DNA from: Duganella sp. sic0402
Lineage (GTDB): Bacteria > Pseudomonadota > Gammaproteobacteria > Burkholderiales > Burkholderiaceae_D
Direction: 5' to 3'
Length of the DNA stretch: 64,000 bases
NCBI RefSeq assembly: GCF_019219065.1
Contig: NZ_JAHUWK010000001.1
Span: 1,210,002 to 1,274,001, forward strand
Shown here: positions 49,978 to 58,632 of the stretch, in pieces
Numbering within the stretch: the stretch's first letter is position 1
How the letters are laid out: each line of letters opens with the position of its first letter
Made by a program: the position numbers and the translations under genes
Notes under the pieces: generated by a model
The model's input: the letters and a program-made list of their open reading frames with translations, nothing else
The model's database searches: none
What the model was told of the DNA's origin: nothing

Positions 49978-50871
49978 ATGAATCAGAACGACGACGATAC
50001 CGATTGGATGATAGAAGACGAAGCGCAGCCGGCTAATCAGGCGCAAGCTGGCAGCGCGAATGCGACCCCGGCGCCGCCACCCTGGCGCGTGCTGATCGTC
50101 GATGACGACGTGGATGTGCACGTTGTCACCAAATTCTCCCTGAGCAACGCCTGCTTCCAGGGGCGCCGCCTGAGCTTCCTGCACGCCTACAGCGGCGAGG
50201 AGGCGCTGAACGTGCTGCGCAACACGCCAGACATCGCGCTGGTGCTGCTGGACGTGATCATGGAAACCAGCGACGCTGGTTTGCAGGTGGCACGCCAGAT
50301 CCGCGACACGCTGCATAACAACCTGGTGCGCATCGTGCTGCGTACCGGCCAGCCGGGACAGGCGCTGGAACATAGCATCATTCTCGATTACGACATCAAT
50401 GACTTCTGGTGCAAGACCGACCTGACCACGCGCAAGCTGTTTACCACGGTGATCTCGTCGCTGCGTGCCTATGCGGGCCTGGAGGAAGCGCATCAGCATA
50501 CGGCAAGCCTGCAGGCCGAACTGGCGCAGGCGCGCAAGCTACTGGTGGCGGTGGATCAGCACGCGGTGATCGCCACGCTGGACATGCGCGGCAAGTTCAC
50601 CTCGGTCAACGACAAATTCTGCGCCGCCTTCCAGTTCAGCCGGGAAGAACTGCTGGGTGCCGATCCACGCCTGCTGCACGCCCCGCCCTACCCGCAGGAC
50701 CAGTTGGCCGATGCGCTACAGGCGCTCAAGGATGGCGAAGCCTGGACCGATGTCGTCACCGCCTGGCGACGCGATGGACAAGAGGTGCGCCTACGCATTA
50801 CCGCCAGCAGTGACGATGGCGGCGCCATCATCGTCGGCAGCATCTTGCAGGCGCTCAAAAAACCACTTTAA
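49978..50871 (+). CDS. REC-PAS domain signalling protein
   Basis: The product has 297 aa. After an acidic N-terminal tail it has a receiver domain (about 36-170; VLIVDDDVDVH, phosphoacceptor D92 in LVLLDVIME) whose first half resembles receivers attached to DUF3369/HD-GYP proteins (LVRIVLRTGQPGQA). A coiled coil follows, then a PAS domain (about 190-290; VIATLDMRGKFTSVNDKFCAAFQFSREELLG). There is no output enzyme or DNA-binding domain, so it probably works through protein contacts. It is flanked on both sides by AT-rich DNA with similar TATCCACA inverted repeats. No partner kinase is adjacent. Confidence 0.85.
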   Translation: MNQNDDDTDWMIEDEAQPANQAQAGSANATPAPPPWRVLIVDDDVDVHVVTKFSLSNACFQGRRLSFLHAYSGEEALNVLRNTPDIALVLLDVIMETSDAGLQVARQIRDTLHNNLVRIVLRTGQPGQALEHSIILDYDINDFWCKTDLTTRKLFTTVISSLRAYAGLEEAHQHTASLQAELAQARKLLVAVDQHAVIATLDMRGKFTSVNDKFCAAFQFSREELLGADPRLLHAPPYPQDQLADALQALKDGEAWTDVVTAWRRDGQEVRLRITASSDDGGAIIVGSILQALKKPL

Positions 50872-50909
50872 GACTGGCTTAAGTATCGGATCCATAAGCC
50901 TTTTTTCAG

Positions 50910-50944
50910 ATATCCACAATTGCTGTGGATATCTATGTGGATAT
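50910..50944. repeat. TATCCACA/TGTGGATA repeat cluster downstream of the REC-PAS gene
   Basis: ATATCCACA (50910-50918) and TGTGGATAT (50924-50932) form an inverted repeat, followed by another TGTGGATAT (50936-50944). The block is preceded by TTTTTTCAG, as is the similar pair at 49666-49688. A further exact DnaA-box match (TGTGCATAA) lies at 51098-51106. Confidence 0.55.
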
Positions 50945-51126
50945 ACCCCCATTGACAATGAATATCGCCTGTAACGGCGCGGTTTTCTACAAACTGCCCA
51001 TCCAAGAGGCAAAAGCAAAAGTGTTTTAAATCAATGACTTAGATTATCACGCATTGTAACAAGAAAACTTTTCAAAAAAATTCTTGTCAACATGATTTGT
51101 GCATAACTAAACAGCGGCAGCGCATA

Positions 51127-51351
51127 TCAATGGGCTGCCTGGCGGCGCTGTTCCGGATGCAGCAGGACGCGCTCGATGATGCGCGGATGGACATTGTGCG
51201 ACTTCATGTACTCAATCGCGCAGACGGTGTTAAAGCTGTTCTGCACGATAATTCCGCGCTCGACCACAGCGCTGCAGGCGTCATCATGGCGGGGCTGGAA
51301 CAAAGGTGCGGCTGGAGCTGCTTCCTGGCTGGGGGCTAGCATAACGTTCAT
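51127..51351 (-). CDS. Small conserved-looking hypothetical protein
   Basis: The product has 74 aa from the ATG at 51351 (a second ATG directly upstream at 51354), with AAGGA 5 bases before it. The C-terminal half, from NSFNTVCAIEYMKSHNV to PRIIERVLLHPEQRR, has the look of a small helical, possibly DNA- or protein-binding domain; this part resembles short proteins I have seen annotated as hypothetical in Oxalobacteraceae. The N-terminal half is Ala/Pro-rich. No function is assigned. Confidence 0.55.
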   Translation of the reverse strand: MNVMLAPSQEAAPAAPLFQPRHDDACSAVVERGIIVQNSFNTVCAIEYMKSHNVHPRIIERVLLHPEQRRQAAH

Positions 51352-51473
51352 CATGATCCTTGGTGAGAGTGGGGCTGCCGCCCGATCGGTGATGCGCTCA
51401 AGGAGTATGGACGACGCCCGCACAAAGTCAATGTCAGGCTCCTATCATTCCACAATTAATTCCGGCCGCAGCG

Positions 51474-53234
51474 TTACTTGTTCTGATAGCCACCGTAGTA
51501 TTTCACCGGGCTCCAGTCGGGCAATACATCCAGCCTGGTGGGGGCGTATTGCTGGTATTCCGGGGCGGCGTAGACGACTTTGCCGTTGACGATGGTCAGG
51601 CTGGATCCGAGGTTTTTGATGTTCTCGACGTCCATCGTGAAGTAGTCTTGCGGCAGGATCACCACATCGGCATATTGGCCTTTGGACAGCGTGCCTTTCA
51701 GCTTCTCTTCGCCGCTCATCCACGCGCTGCCCTGGGTCATCAGTTTCAGCGCCTGATAGCGGCTCAGCACGTCTTTCTGCTGCCAGACTTGCAGGCCGCC
51801 CGCCGTCTTGCCGCTGACCGCCCAGTAGATCGACGGCCACGGACCGTAGCTCGACACGCGCGTGCCGTCCGTGCCCAGGCCGACCGGAATCTTCATCTCC
51901 AGCATTTTCTTGATCGGTGGCATCTGACGGGTTTGCTCGCCGTATTGTTTCCAGTACAGCTCGCCCTGGAAGTACATGCGGTTCTGCACGGCGATGCCGC
52001 CGCCCAGCGCTTTCACGCGCGCCAGTTGCTTGTCGCTGATGGTTTCGGCGTGGTCGAAGAACCAGCGCAGACCGTTCAGCGGCGTGTCTTGATTCACTTT
52101 TTCGATCACCGCCAGATCCCGGTCGATGCTCTCGTCATAGGTGGCGTGGATGCGGAACGGCCAGCGGTTTTTGATCAGCAGGCGCAGCACCGGTTCCAGC
52201 TCGCTCTCCATATGCGACGGCATGTCCGGACGCGGCTCCAGGAAGTTTTCGAAGTCGGCCGCGCTCCACACCAGGTTCTCACCGCCGCCTTCAGTGTTGT
52301 AACCGTTGGCGTAGAACAGGTGATCGTTCTTGTCGGGCTTGCTCAGCGTCAGCCAGCGCTGGTAGTCTTCCAGCTCCTTGCCCGGCTTTTGCGCAAACAG
52401 GTAGTAGGAGGTGCGCACGGTCAGCTTGCCATTCCTGGCCAGCTCCAGGCTGACCGCGTAGTCGTCCGGATAGGCCTGGCCGCCGCCGCCCGCGTCAATC
52501 GCGCTGGTCAGGCCAAGGCGGTTCAATTCGGTGTAGTACTGCTGGGTCGAGTTCAGTTGCTGCTCGCGCGACAGCACATTGGTCTTGGCCAGCGTGCCAT
52601 ACAGGATGGCGGCGTTCGGCTTGGCGATCAGCTTGCCGGTCGGCTTGCCATCCGCGCCCAGCTCGACCACGCCATCCTTGAACTTGGTGTTGGCGTCGTA
52701 ACCCAGCGTTTCGATGCCCTTCTTGTTCAGGAAGCCAAGGCCGTACAGGTACAACAGGAAGACCGGCTTGTCGGGCACCGCTTCGTTGATTTCTTCCAGC
52801 GTCGGCAAGCGCTTTTCTTCAAACTGGAATTCGTTCCAGCCGCCGACCACTTTGACCCATTCGCCATCCGGCGTGCGCGCCGCCTGCTCTTTGAGCATCT
52901 GCAAGGCCTTCTTCAGCGAGGTGACGCCATCCCAGCGCAGCTCGGCGTTATAGTTGAGGCCTTCGCGGATGATGTGCAGGTGCGAGTCGTTCAGGCCGGG
53001 AATCACGGTCTTGCCGGCGGCGTCGATGACTTGCGTGCTGGAGGATTTGAGCTTGAGGATCTGGGCGTTGCTGCCCACGGCTTCGATTTTGCCGTCCTTG
53101 ATCGCCAGGGCCTGCGCAAAGGCGCCCTCTTTGGTCATGGTGGCGACCTTGCCATTGGTAATGATCAGGTCGGTGGCGTGCGCGGAGAACGCACAGGCGA
53201 TGGCCGCCGCGAATGCAAGCTGGGTCAATTTCAT
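51474..53234 (-). CDS. Secreted amidohydrolase, YtcJ-like
   Basis: This 586-aa metal-dependent hydrolase has a signal peptide (KLTQLAFAAAIACAFSAHA-T). It opens with LIITNGKVATM and has GKTVIPGLNDSHLHI, the first metal-binding motif of the YtcJ group, then RIHATYDESID, FDHAETIS and LGTDGTR further on, ending with the composite-domain strand GQYADVVILPQDYF. YtcJ-like enzymes hydrolyse N-acyl or cyclic amide substrates; the natural one is unknown. It follows the periplasmic yceI-like gene on the same strand, but a strong hairpin with a U-tract lies between, so it is probably transcribed separately or by read-through. Confidence 0.9.
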   Translation of the reverse strand: MKLTQLAFAAAIACAFSAHATDLIITNGKVATMTKEGAFAQALAIKDGKIEAVGSNAQILKLKSSSTQVIDAAGKTVIPGLNDSHLHIIREGLNYNAELRWDGVTSLKKALQMLKEQAARTPDGEWVKVVGGWNEFQFEEKRLPTLEEINEAVPDKPVFLLYLYGLGFLNKKGIETLGYDANTKFKDGVVELGADGKPTGKLIAKPNAAILYGTLAKTNVLSREQQLNSTQQYYTELNRLGLTSAIDAGGGGQAYPDDYAVSLELARNGKLTVRTSYYLFAQKPGKELEDYQRWLTLSKPDKNDHLFYANGYNTEGGGENLVWSAADFENFLEPRPDMPSHMESELEPVLRLLIKNRWPFRIHATYDESIDRDLAVIEKVNQDTPLNGLRWFFDHAETISDKQLARVKALGGGIAVQNRMYFQGELYWKQYGEQTRQMPPIKKMLEMKIPVGLGTDGTRVSSYGPWPSIYWAVSGKTAGGLQVWQQKDVLSRYQALKLMTQGSAWMSGEEKLKGTLSKGQYADVVILPQDYFTMDVENIKNLGSSLTIVNGKVVYAAPEYQQYAPTRLDVLPDWSPVKYYGGYQNK

Positions 53235-53244
53235 AACTACTCCT

Positions 53245-53285
53245 GGAAAATAAAATGCCGGCGCGGTTGGTATGCCGCGCCGGCA
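53245..53285 (-). terminator. Intrinsic terminator downstream of the YceI gene
   Basis: TGCCGGCGCGG and CCGCGCCGGCA are perfect 11-bp arms (53256-53285) with an 8-base loop. On the minus strand they are followed by TTTTATTTTCC. It ends the yceI-like transcript just before the amidohydrolase start. Confidence 0.8.
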
Positions 53286-53323
53286 GCGTGTCAGAGAATT
53301 GAGGCCAGCTCAGTTCTCTCGAA

Positions 53324-53890
53324 TTAGTCTTTCAGTGCTTCGATGGCGAAGGTCAGGGTCACGTCGTCGCCAACGTTCGGTGCGTAGGCGCCGGCGTTGA
53401 ACTCGGTGCGCTTGATGGTCGCGGTAGCGTTGGCGCCGCAAGCCAGTTTCTTGGCCATTGGGTGATCAGCGCATTTGAAGTGGGTGATGGTCAGGGTGAC
53501 TGGCTTGGTGACGCCTTTGACGGTCAGGTTGCCTTCCACGGTGGCCGGCACGTCGCCTTTGAAGTTGACCTTGGTCGACTTGTAGGTGATGGTCGGGAAC
53601 TTGGCGGTGTCCAGGAATTGTTCGCCCTGGATGTGCTGATCGAACAGTTTCGAGCCGGTGTCGACCGATTTGGCATCGATGGTCGCTTCTACCGAACCGG
53701 TCTTGGCGGCGCGGTCAATGGTGAACTTGGCTTTGGTGTTGTTGAAGCGGCTTTGCTGGGTCGAGAAGCCCAAGTGGCTGTAGCTGAAGCTGGAGAAAGT
53801 GTGATTTTCGTCCGACGAGAAAGTTTCAGGTGCGGCGAAGGCGGACAGGGAAACACCAGCGGCGATCAGCAGGGCAACGATTTTTTTCAT
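53324..53890 (-). CDS. Periplasmic YceI-family protein
   Basis: The 188-aa product has a signal peptide (MKKIVALLIAAGVSLSAFA-A) and the complete YceI lipocalin-like barrel: DENHTFSSFSYSHLGFSTQQSRF, IDAKSVDTGSKLFDQHI, FLDTAKFPTITYKST, GNLTVKGVTKPVTLTI and a final AGAYAPNVGDDVTLTFAIEA. Family members bind polyisoprenoids or other amphiphiles in the periplasm and are often induced by stress or high pH. The length is usual. The upstream 200 bp hold two perfect palindromes. It has no cytochrome b561 partner gene, which many yceI genes have. Confidence 0.95.
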   Translation of the reverse strand: MKKIVALLIAAGVSLSAFAAPETFSSDENHTFSSFSYSHLGFSTQQSRFNNTKAKFTIDRAAKTGSVEATIDAKSVDTGSKLFDQHIQGEQFLDTAKFPTITYKSTKVNFKGDVPATVEGNLTVKGVTKPVTLTITHFKCADHPMAKKLACGANATATIKRTEFNAGAYAPNVGDDVTLTFAIEALKD

Positions 53891-53986
53891 TTAGAAACTC
53901 CTAATGTGGTGAACAAGATTGTTCGAGTGAGGACGATTATGCTCGCGACATCTAAAGTTGTAAAACGAAAAATTTACCGCTTTACT

Positions 53987-54028
53987 ATCGATAAAATCGA
54001 TCATATCTGCGTGCCGTTATCATAACGG
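53987..54028. promoter_or_regulatory. Palindromes upstream of the YceI gene
   Basis: ATCGAT-AAA-ATCGAT lies at 53987-54001 and CCGTTAT-C-ATAACGG at 54014-54028. They are about 100-140 bp upstream of the yceI-like start and could bind a regulator. No such gene is adjacent. Confidence 0.35.
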
Positions 54029-54061
54029 AACGCCAGGCGAAGGGTATCTGTCTTAAGGCAT

Positions 54062-54095
54062 GCAGCCGGCTTACCCGAGCGGGTAAACCGGCTGC
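54062..54095. terminator. Stem-loop with CTnACCCGAnnGGGTAAnC core (copy 2)
   Basis: GCAGCCGG and CCGGCTGC pair around a core that starts CTTACCCGA and ends GGGTAAAC. It lies 3 bp beyond the ssuB stop on the minus strand. The core is nearly identical to that at 43525-43543 while the arms differ. No U-tract follows. Confidence 0.55.
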
Positions 54096-54098
54096 AAA

Positions 54099-54923
54099 TC
54101 AGGCGGCAGCGGCGATAGCGGCTGCCTCGGCGGCGGGAGTTTGATGCAGGATACGGCTCAGCAAACGCTGTTCCAGTGCGGCGAAGGCGGCATTGCCACG
54201 CGCACGCGGACGCGGCAGATCGACTTTCATATCGAGCGTAACGCGCCCTTCCTCGATCAGCACCACACGGTCAGCCAGCGCCAACGCTTCCTGCACATCG
54301 TGCGTGACCAATACAGCGGTGAAACCGCGCGACAGCCATAGCGATTCAATCAGCTGCTGCATCTCGATGCGGGTCAGCGCATCCAGCGCGCCCAAGGGCT
54401 CGTCCAGCAGCAGCAATTGCGGCTCATGCAGCAGCGCGCGCGCCAGCGCCACCCGCTGACGCTGGCCGCCGGATAGCTCGGCCGGCCAATCATCTGCACG
54501 CTCGGCCAGACCAACCGTCGCCAGCGTGGCAGCCGCCGCGTTCAGCGAGCGTGGCAAGCCGATTGCCACATTCTCCAGCACCGTCTTCCATGGCAGCAGG
54601 CGCGCCTCCTGGAACATGATGCGGATGCTGGCGGCGATGCTGCCCTGACCAATGCGGATACTGCCCTGCTCCACCGTCTCCAGCCCGGCGACAGCGCGCA
54701 GCAGCGTGCTCTTGCCGCAGCCGCTGCGCCCGACCACGGCGACGAATTCGCCCGGCTGCAAATCCAGCTGTACATCATGCAGCACCTGGCGCGCACCGAA
54801 TGACTTGCTCACGCTATCGAGATTCAGCGACACGCCCTGGCGACGCGGCGGCGGCGCAGAAGTCCAGGTCGCGCTCTCGCGCGGCAGCGCTCCCGTATCG
54901 AATAAAGTGCTTGAAATAGACAT
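54099..54923 (-). CDS. ssuB: Aliphatic sulfonate ABC transporter ATPase SsuB
   Basis: This 274-aa ATPase energises sulfonate import. Walker A is GRSGCGKST, the Q-loop [10 protein letters not shown], the signature LSGGQRQR, Walker [13 protein letters not shown], and the switch histidine is in VTHDVQEA. The 30-residue N-terminal extension and the [25 protein letters not shown]-terminus are typical of SsuB rather than TauB. It is the last gene of the ssuEADCB operon, 9 bp after ssuC, and is followed by a stem-loop that probably ends the transcript. Confidence 0.95.
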   Translation of the reverse strand: MSISSTLFDTGALPRESATWTSAPPPRRQGVSLNLDSVSKSFGARQVLHDVQLDLQPGEFVAVVGRSGCGKSTLLRAVAGLETVEQGSIRIGQGSIAASIRIMFQEARLLPWKTVLENVAIGLPRSLNAAAATLATVGLAERADDWPAELSGGQRQRVALARALLHEPQLLLLDEPLGALDALTRIEMQQLIESLWLSRGFTAVLVTHDVQEALALADRVVLIEEGRVTLDMKVDLPRPRARGNAAFAALEQRLLSRILHQTPAAEAAAIAAAA

Positions 54924-54932
54924 GCGTTCTCC

Positions 54933-55691
54933 TTAACGGTAGGCTGGATTCCAGCGCAGGAAGTGTTTTTCCAGCCCGCGCGACACCAGATCGGCAGCCT
55001 TGCCCAGCAAGGCGTACAGCAGTATCCCGACCAGCACCACATCGGTTTGCAGGAATTCACGGGCGTTCATGGTCATATAGCCGATGCCCGCCTGCGCCGA
55101 AATCGTCTCCGCCACAATCAGCAGCACCCACACCAGGCCCAGCGAGAAGCGCACGCCGACCAGTATCGAAGGCAGCGCCGCCGGCAGGATCACGTCACGG
55201 TATAGCGGCCAGCCGGACAAGCCGTAGCTGCGCGCCATTTCAATCAGTCCCTGGTCCGCCGAACGGATGCCATGGAAGGTATTCAGATACACCGGGAAGA
55301 ACACCCCCACCGCCAGCAGGAACAGCTTGGCCGTTTCATCGATGCCGAACCACAGTATCACCAGCGGGATCAGCGCCAGCGCCGGAATATTGCGGATCAT
55401 TTGCAGCGTGGTGTCGAGCAGCGTTTCCGCGCGGCGGAAGCTGCCGGTCAGCAGGCCAAGCGCCAGGCCCAGGCCGGCGCCGATGGCGAAGCCGCTGGCC
55501 GCACGCCACAAGCTGGTGCGCAGATGCGTCCACAGCTCGCCGGATACGGCCAGCGCCCAGAAGGCCTTGGCCACAGCCCACGGCTCGGGCAGGATGCGGC
55601 TGGACAGCCAGCCCAGTTGCGACGACAACTGCCAGACCGCGATCAGCAGTACCGGCAGCACCCACGGAGTCCATGCGCTTTGCTTCTTCAT
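54933..55691 (-). CDS. ssuC: Aliphatic sulfonate ABC transporter permease SsuC
   Basis: The 252-aa inner-membrane permease has about six helices. The N-terminal WVLPVLLIAVWQLSSQLGWLSSRILPEPWAV region and the EAA loop MARSYGLSGWPLYRDVILPAALPSILVG match SsuC of E. coli and Pseudomonas. The C-terminus keeps the family's RWNPAYR-like end. It starts 1 bp after the ssuD stop and lies 9 bp before ssuB, in the canonical order. Confidence 0.95.
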   Translation of the reverse strand: MKKQSAWTPWVLPVLLIAVWQLSSQLGWLSSRILPEPWAVAKAFWALAVSGELWTHLRTSLWRAASGFAIGAGLGLALGLLTGSFRRAETLLDTTLQMIRNIPALALIPLVILWFGIDETAKLFLLAVGVFFPVYLNTFHGIRSADQGLIEMARSYGLSGWPLYRDVILPAALPSILVGVRFSLGLVWVLLIVAETISAQAGIGYMTMNAREFLQTDVVLVGILLYALLGKAADLVSRGLEKHFLRWNPAYR

Positions 55692-55692
55692 C

Positions 55693-56844
55693 TTACGCGG
55701 CCTTCTTCTTGGGCAGGATATCGCTGGCCATGATCTCGCCGAACGGGCCGGTCAGCGATTGCTCGCCGTGGTCCTTGCCCTTGCCCAGCAGCGGGAACAC
55801 CAGCTCCGCAAAGCGGTACGACTCTTCCAGGTGCGGATAGCCCGAGAAGATAAAGGTCTCGATACCCAGCTCGGCGTATTCACGGATACGCGCGGCCACG
55901 GTGTCGGGGTCCCCCACCAGCGCGGTTCCGGCGCCACCACGCACCAGTCCCACGCCGGCCCAAAGGTTGGGGGATACTTCGAGCTTGTCACGGCGGCCAC
56001 CGTGCAAAGCTGCCATTCGTTGCTGTCCTACCGAATCCATTTTGGCGAATGCCGCCTGCGCCTTGGAGATGGTTTCATCGTCCAGGTGGCTGATCAGTTC
56101 ATCGGCCGCACGCCACGCTTCCTCATTGGTTTCGCGGACGATGACGTGCAGGCGGATGCCGAATTTGACGCTGCGGCCATGTTTGGCGGCGCGCGCGCGG
56201 ATATCATCCAGCTTGGCCGCAACCGCAGCCGGCGGCTCGCCCCAGGTCAGGTAGACATCCATCTGCTCGGCCGCCAGTTCATGGGCCGGCTCCGACGAGC
56301 CGCCGAAGTACAGCGGCGGGTACGGCTTCTGCACCGGCGGGTACAGCGTCTTGGCGCCCTTGACGGTGATATGCTTGCCTTCAAAGTCATAGCCCTTGTC
56401 GCCGCCCTCGCCCGTCAGCGACGCGCGCCACACGCGGATGAACTCATCCGAAATTTCATAGCGCTTGGCGTGATCGGCAAACAGCCCGTCCGCTTCCAGT
56501 TCACCCTGGTCGCCGCCGGTGACAACGTTAATCAGCAGCCGGCCATTGGACAGGCGATCGAAAGTTGACGCCATGCGCACCGCCAGCCCTGGCGTGGTCA
56601 ATCCGGGGCGGATCGCCACCAGGAACTTCAGCTTCTGCGTCACATGGATCAGCGACGACGCCACCACCCAGGCGTCCTCGCAGGAGCGCCCAGTCGGCAG
56701 CAGCACGCCGTCGTAGCCCAGCGTGTCAGCGGCCACCGCCACCTGCTTCAGATAATTAGCGTCGATAGGACGCGCGCCCTTGGAAGTGCCAAGGTAGCGG
56801 CTATCGCCGTGCGTCGGAATAAACCAGAACAAATTCAGAGACAT
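55693..56844 (-). CDS. ssuD: FMNH2-dependent alkanesulfonate monooxygenase SsuD
   Basis: The product has 383 aa from the ATG at 56844 (AGGAATGTCGA upstream). It cleaves the C-S bond of alkanesulfonates to aldehyde and sulfite with reduced FMN and oxygen. Residues known to matter in the E. coli enzyme are all visible: the histidine in FIPTHGD, the cysteine in TGRSCEDAW, Arg and His in [11 protein letters not shown], and the mobile-loop arginine in HGGRRDKLE. The match to E. coli SsuD is high along the whole chain. It depends on SsuE for reduced FMN. Confidence 0.97.
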   Translation of the reverse strand: MSLNLFWFIPTHGDSRYLGTSKGARPIDANYLKQVAVAADTLGYDGVLLPTGRSCEDAWVVASSLIHVTQKLKFLVAIRPGLTTPGLAVRMASTFDRLSNGRLLINVVTGGDQGELEADGLFADHAKRYEISDEFIRVWRASLTGEGGDKGYDFEGKHITVKGAKTLYPPVQKPYPPLYFGGSSEPAHELAAEQMDVYLTWGEPPAAVAAKLDDIRARAAKHGRSVKFGIRLHVIVRETNEEAWRAADELISHLDDETISKAQAAFAKMDSVGQQRMAALHGGRRDKLEVSPNLWAGVGLVRGGAGTALVGDPDTVAARIREYAELGIETFIFSGYPHLEESYRFAELVFPLLGKGKDHGEQSLTGPFGEIMASDILPKKKAA

Positions 56845-56854
56845 TCGACATTCC

Positions 56855-57838
56855 TTATTGCGCCGCCAGTTGCTTCGCCGGCAGCTGTGCATCTTTGACC
56901 GCGATTGGTTTCGGGATCAGTTTCAGTTTGGCGAAGGCATCCGCGAGCTTTTGCTGCTGTTCCAGCACCTCGTTGCTGATCGGCTTGACGCCGTAGCTGT
57001 AGCGCGAAGCGGCCAGCGCCACCACGTCCACATCCAGGCCGGTCTGGGCCGCAAGGATCTGCGCAACTTCCTTCGGATTCTTCGCTCCCCAATCGTCAAC
57101 CTTGGCGATTTCTTCCAGCAGGATGCGGATAATCTCGCCATTCTTCTCGGCGTAAGGACGCGCAGCAAGGTAGAACTGATGGTTGGCCACCAGGCCTTTG
57201 CCATCGGCCAGCACGCGCGCGCTGATCTGCTTCTCGGCAGCGGCCAGGAACGGGTCCCAGATCACCCAGGCGTCCACCGCGCCACGCTCAAAAGCAGCGC
57301 GCGCATCGGCTGGCGGCAGGTAGACGACGCTGATATCCTTGTAGTCCACGCCAGCCTTCTCCAGCGCCTTCACCAGCAGGTAATGCACGTTGGAGCCCTT
57401 GTTCAGCGCGACTTTCTTGCCTTTCAGGTCGGCGACGCTGCGCAGCCTGGAATCCTTGGGCACGACGATCGCCTCGCTACCTGGCGATGGCGGCTCGTTG
57501 CCGACGTAAACCAGATTGGCGCCGGCCGCCTGCGCAAAGATAGGCGGCGCTTCGCCGACGGTGCCGAAGTCCACGCTGCCGACGTTCAGTCCTTCCAGCA
57601 GCTGCGGGCCGGCCGGGAATTCGGTCCATTTGACGGTGACATTGCGCGAGGCGAGACGCTGTTCCAGCGTGCCGCGCCCTTTCAGCAAAGTCAGCGTGCC
57701 ATATTTCTGATAACCGATGCGCACTTCCTGCCTGGCCTGCGCCTGTGCTGGCGCCGAGCTGCTTGCGGCCATCACGCCCGCTGCAAACAGCAGGCCCAGG
57801 GTATGCCGGCGCGAGGCGCGTTTTTGATCGATGCGCAT
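56855..57838 (-). CDS. ssuA: Aliphatic sulfonate-binding periplasmic protein SsuA
   Basis: This 327-aa receptor of the sulfonate importer has a signal peptide with a twin-arginine-like [16 protein letters not shown] start (RR followed by a hydrophobic run; export route uncertain) and cleavage near AQA-Q. Core: [60 protein letters not shown] and [13 protein letters not shown], all typical of SsuA. It lies between ssuE and ssuD with gaps of about 10 bp. Confidence 0.95.
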   Translation of the reverse strand: MRIDQKRASRRHTLGLLFAAGVMAASSSAPAQAQARQEVRIGYQKYGTLTLLKGRGTLEQRLASRNVTVKWTEFPAGPQLLEGLNVGSVDFGTVGEAPPIFAQAAGANLVYVGNEPPSPGSEAIVVPKDSRLRSVADLKGKKVALNKGSNVHYLLVKALEKAGVDYKDISVVYLPPADARAAFERGAVDAWVIWDPFLAAAEKQISARVLADGKGLVANHQFYLAARPYAEKNGEIIRILLEEIAKVDDWGAKNPKEVAQILAAQTGLDVDVVALAASRYSYGVKPISNEVLEQQQKLADAFAKLKLIPKPIAVKDAQLPAKQLAAQ

Positions 57839-57847
57839 GCGGCCTCC

Positions 57848-58435
57848 TTAGCGCGCCAGGCGCACTGGCTGCGCCTGCGTAATAAACACATCATCCGCCT
57901 GCGAGCGCAAGGCGTTCAGCGACGCGGACAGCGCGTCCACGCCAGCCTGCACACGCCAGGCGATGGCCGGGTCCACCGTCAAGCCGCTGACATCATTCCA
58001 GGTCAGCTGCTGCGAAGTCGCAAAGATGCTGGTGAACACCTGGCGCGCATCCAGCGCGTGCAGCACCGGGCGCAGCGCATAATCCAGCGCCAGCATGTGC
58101 GACTGGCTGCCGCCGGTGGCCAGCGGCAGCACCACTTTGTCCTTCAAACCGTCCTGCGGCAGCAGGTCCAGGAAGGCTTTCAGCACGCCGGTATAGGAAG
58201 CTTTATAAATAGGGGTAGCGATCACAATGGCGTCCGCCTCGGCCACGGCATCCATCGCACGCTTCAGTGCCAGATCGGCGAAATCCGCATGCAGCAAGGC
58301 TTTCGCGGGCAGGTCGCGCACTTGCAGCTTGCTGTGGCGATGGCCCAGCGCAGCCAGCTTGTCGCCGACATGGTCCAGCAAACGGCCGGTACTGGAAGGC
58401 GCTGCCGGGCTGCCGCTGACGAGAAGAATGCTCAT
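57848..58435 (-). CDS. ssuE: NADPH-dependent FMN reductase SsuE
   Basis: The 195-aa flavodoxin-fold reductase supplies FMNH2 to SsuD and possibly to the other flavin monooxygenases in the window. Motifs: LVSGSPAAPSSTGRLL (phosphate-binding loop), IVIATPIYKASYTGVLKAFLDLLPQ (flavin site with the pi-helix tyrosine typical of SsuE), and LPLATGGSQSHMLALDYALRPVL. It is the first gene of the ssuEADCB operon. About 200 bp separate it from the divergent DszC-like gene; no sigma-54 element was found there, so control probably differs from the 19-40 kb block. Confidence 0.95.
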   Translation of the reverse strand: MSILLVSGSPAAPSSTGRLLDHVGDKLAALGHRHSKLQVRDLPAKALLHADFADLALKRAMDAVAEADAIVIATPIYKASYTGVLKAFLDLLPQDGLKDKVVLPLATGGSQSHMLALDYALRPVLHALDARQVFTSIFATSQQLTWNDVSGLTVDPAIAWRVQAGVDALSASLNALRSQADDVFITQAQPVRLAR

Positions 58436-58632
58436 GGTGTGGTCCCCTGATTTTGATCGTGGCGTTTAGCATAAATGTCCACGTTTGAATTCAAAACGAA
58501 TAGTTTTACGCTTCGATATGCAAAATCCATTGCATGCGTTTTCCGCATAAGAAAACCCGGAATTCTTCGTGTACTGCGTTTAGGGGCGTCTGCATACTAG
58601 CAAAACCGATACCTCCATACAGTGGACATACC
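58436..58632. promoter_or_regulatory. Divergent promoter region between ssuE and the DszC-like gene
   Basis: This AT-rich 197-bp stretch has a small inverted repeat AAAAC-GAATA-GTTTT near 58494-58508. It contains no GG-N10-GC sigma-54 element and no TGCAACA/TGTTGCA dyad. A sigma-70 promoter under a LysR-type regulator (CysB or SsuR-like) is likely from known ssu systems but is not shown by the sequence. Confidence 0.4.

Noticed and set aside
49652..51106. Chromosomal replication origin
   Set aside because: DnaA-box-like sequences are present, but no dnaA, dnaN, gyrB, rpmH or parAB genes are in the window and no 13-mer array was seen.
58436..58632. Sigma-54 promoter for ssuE or the DszC-like gene
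   Set aside because: No GG-N10-GC element at a suitable distance and no TGCAACA/TGTTGCA dyad in this gap.
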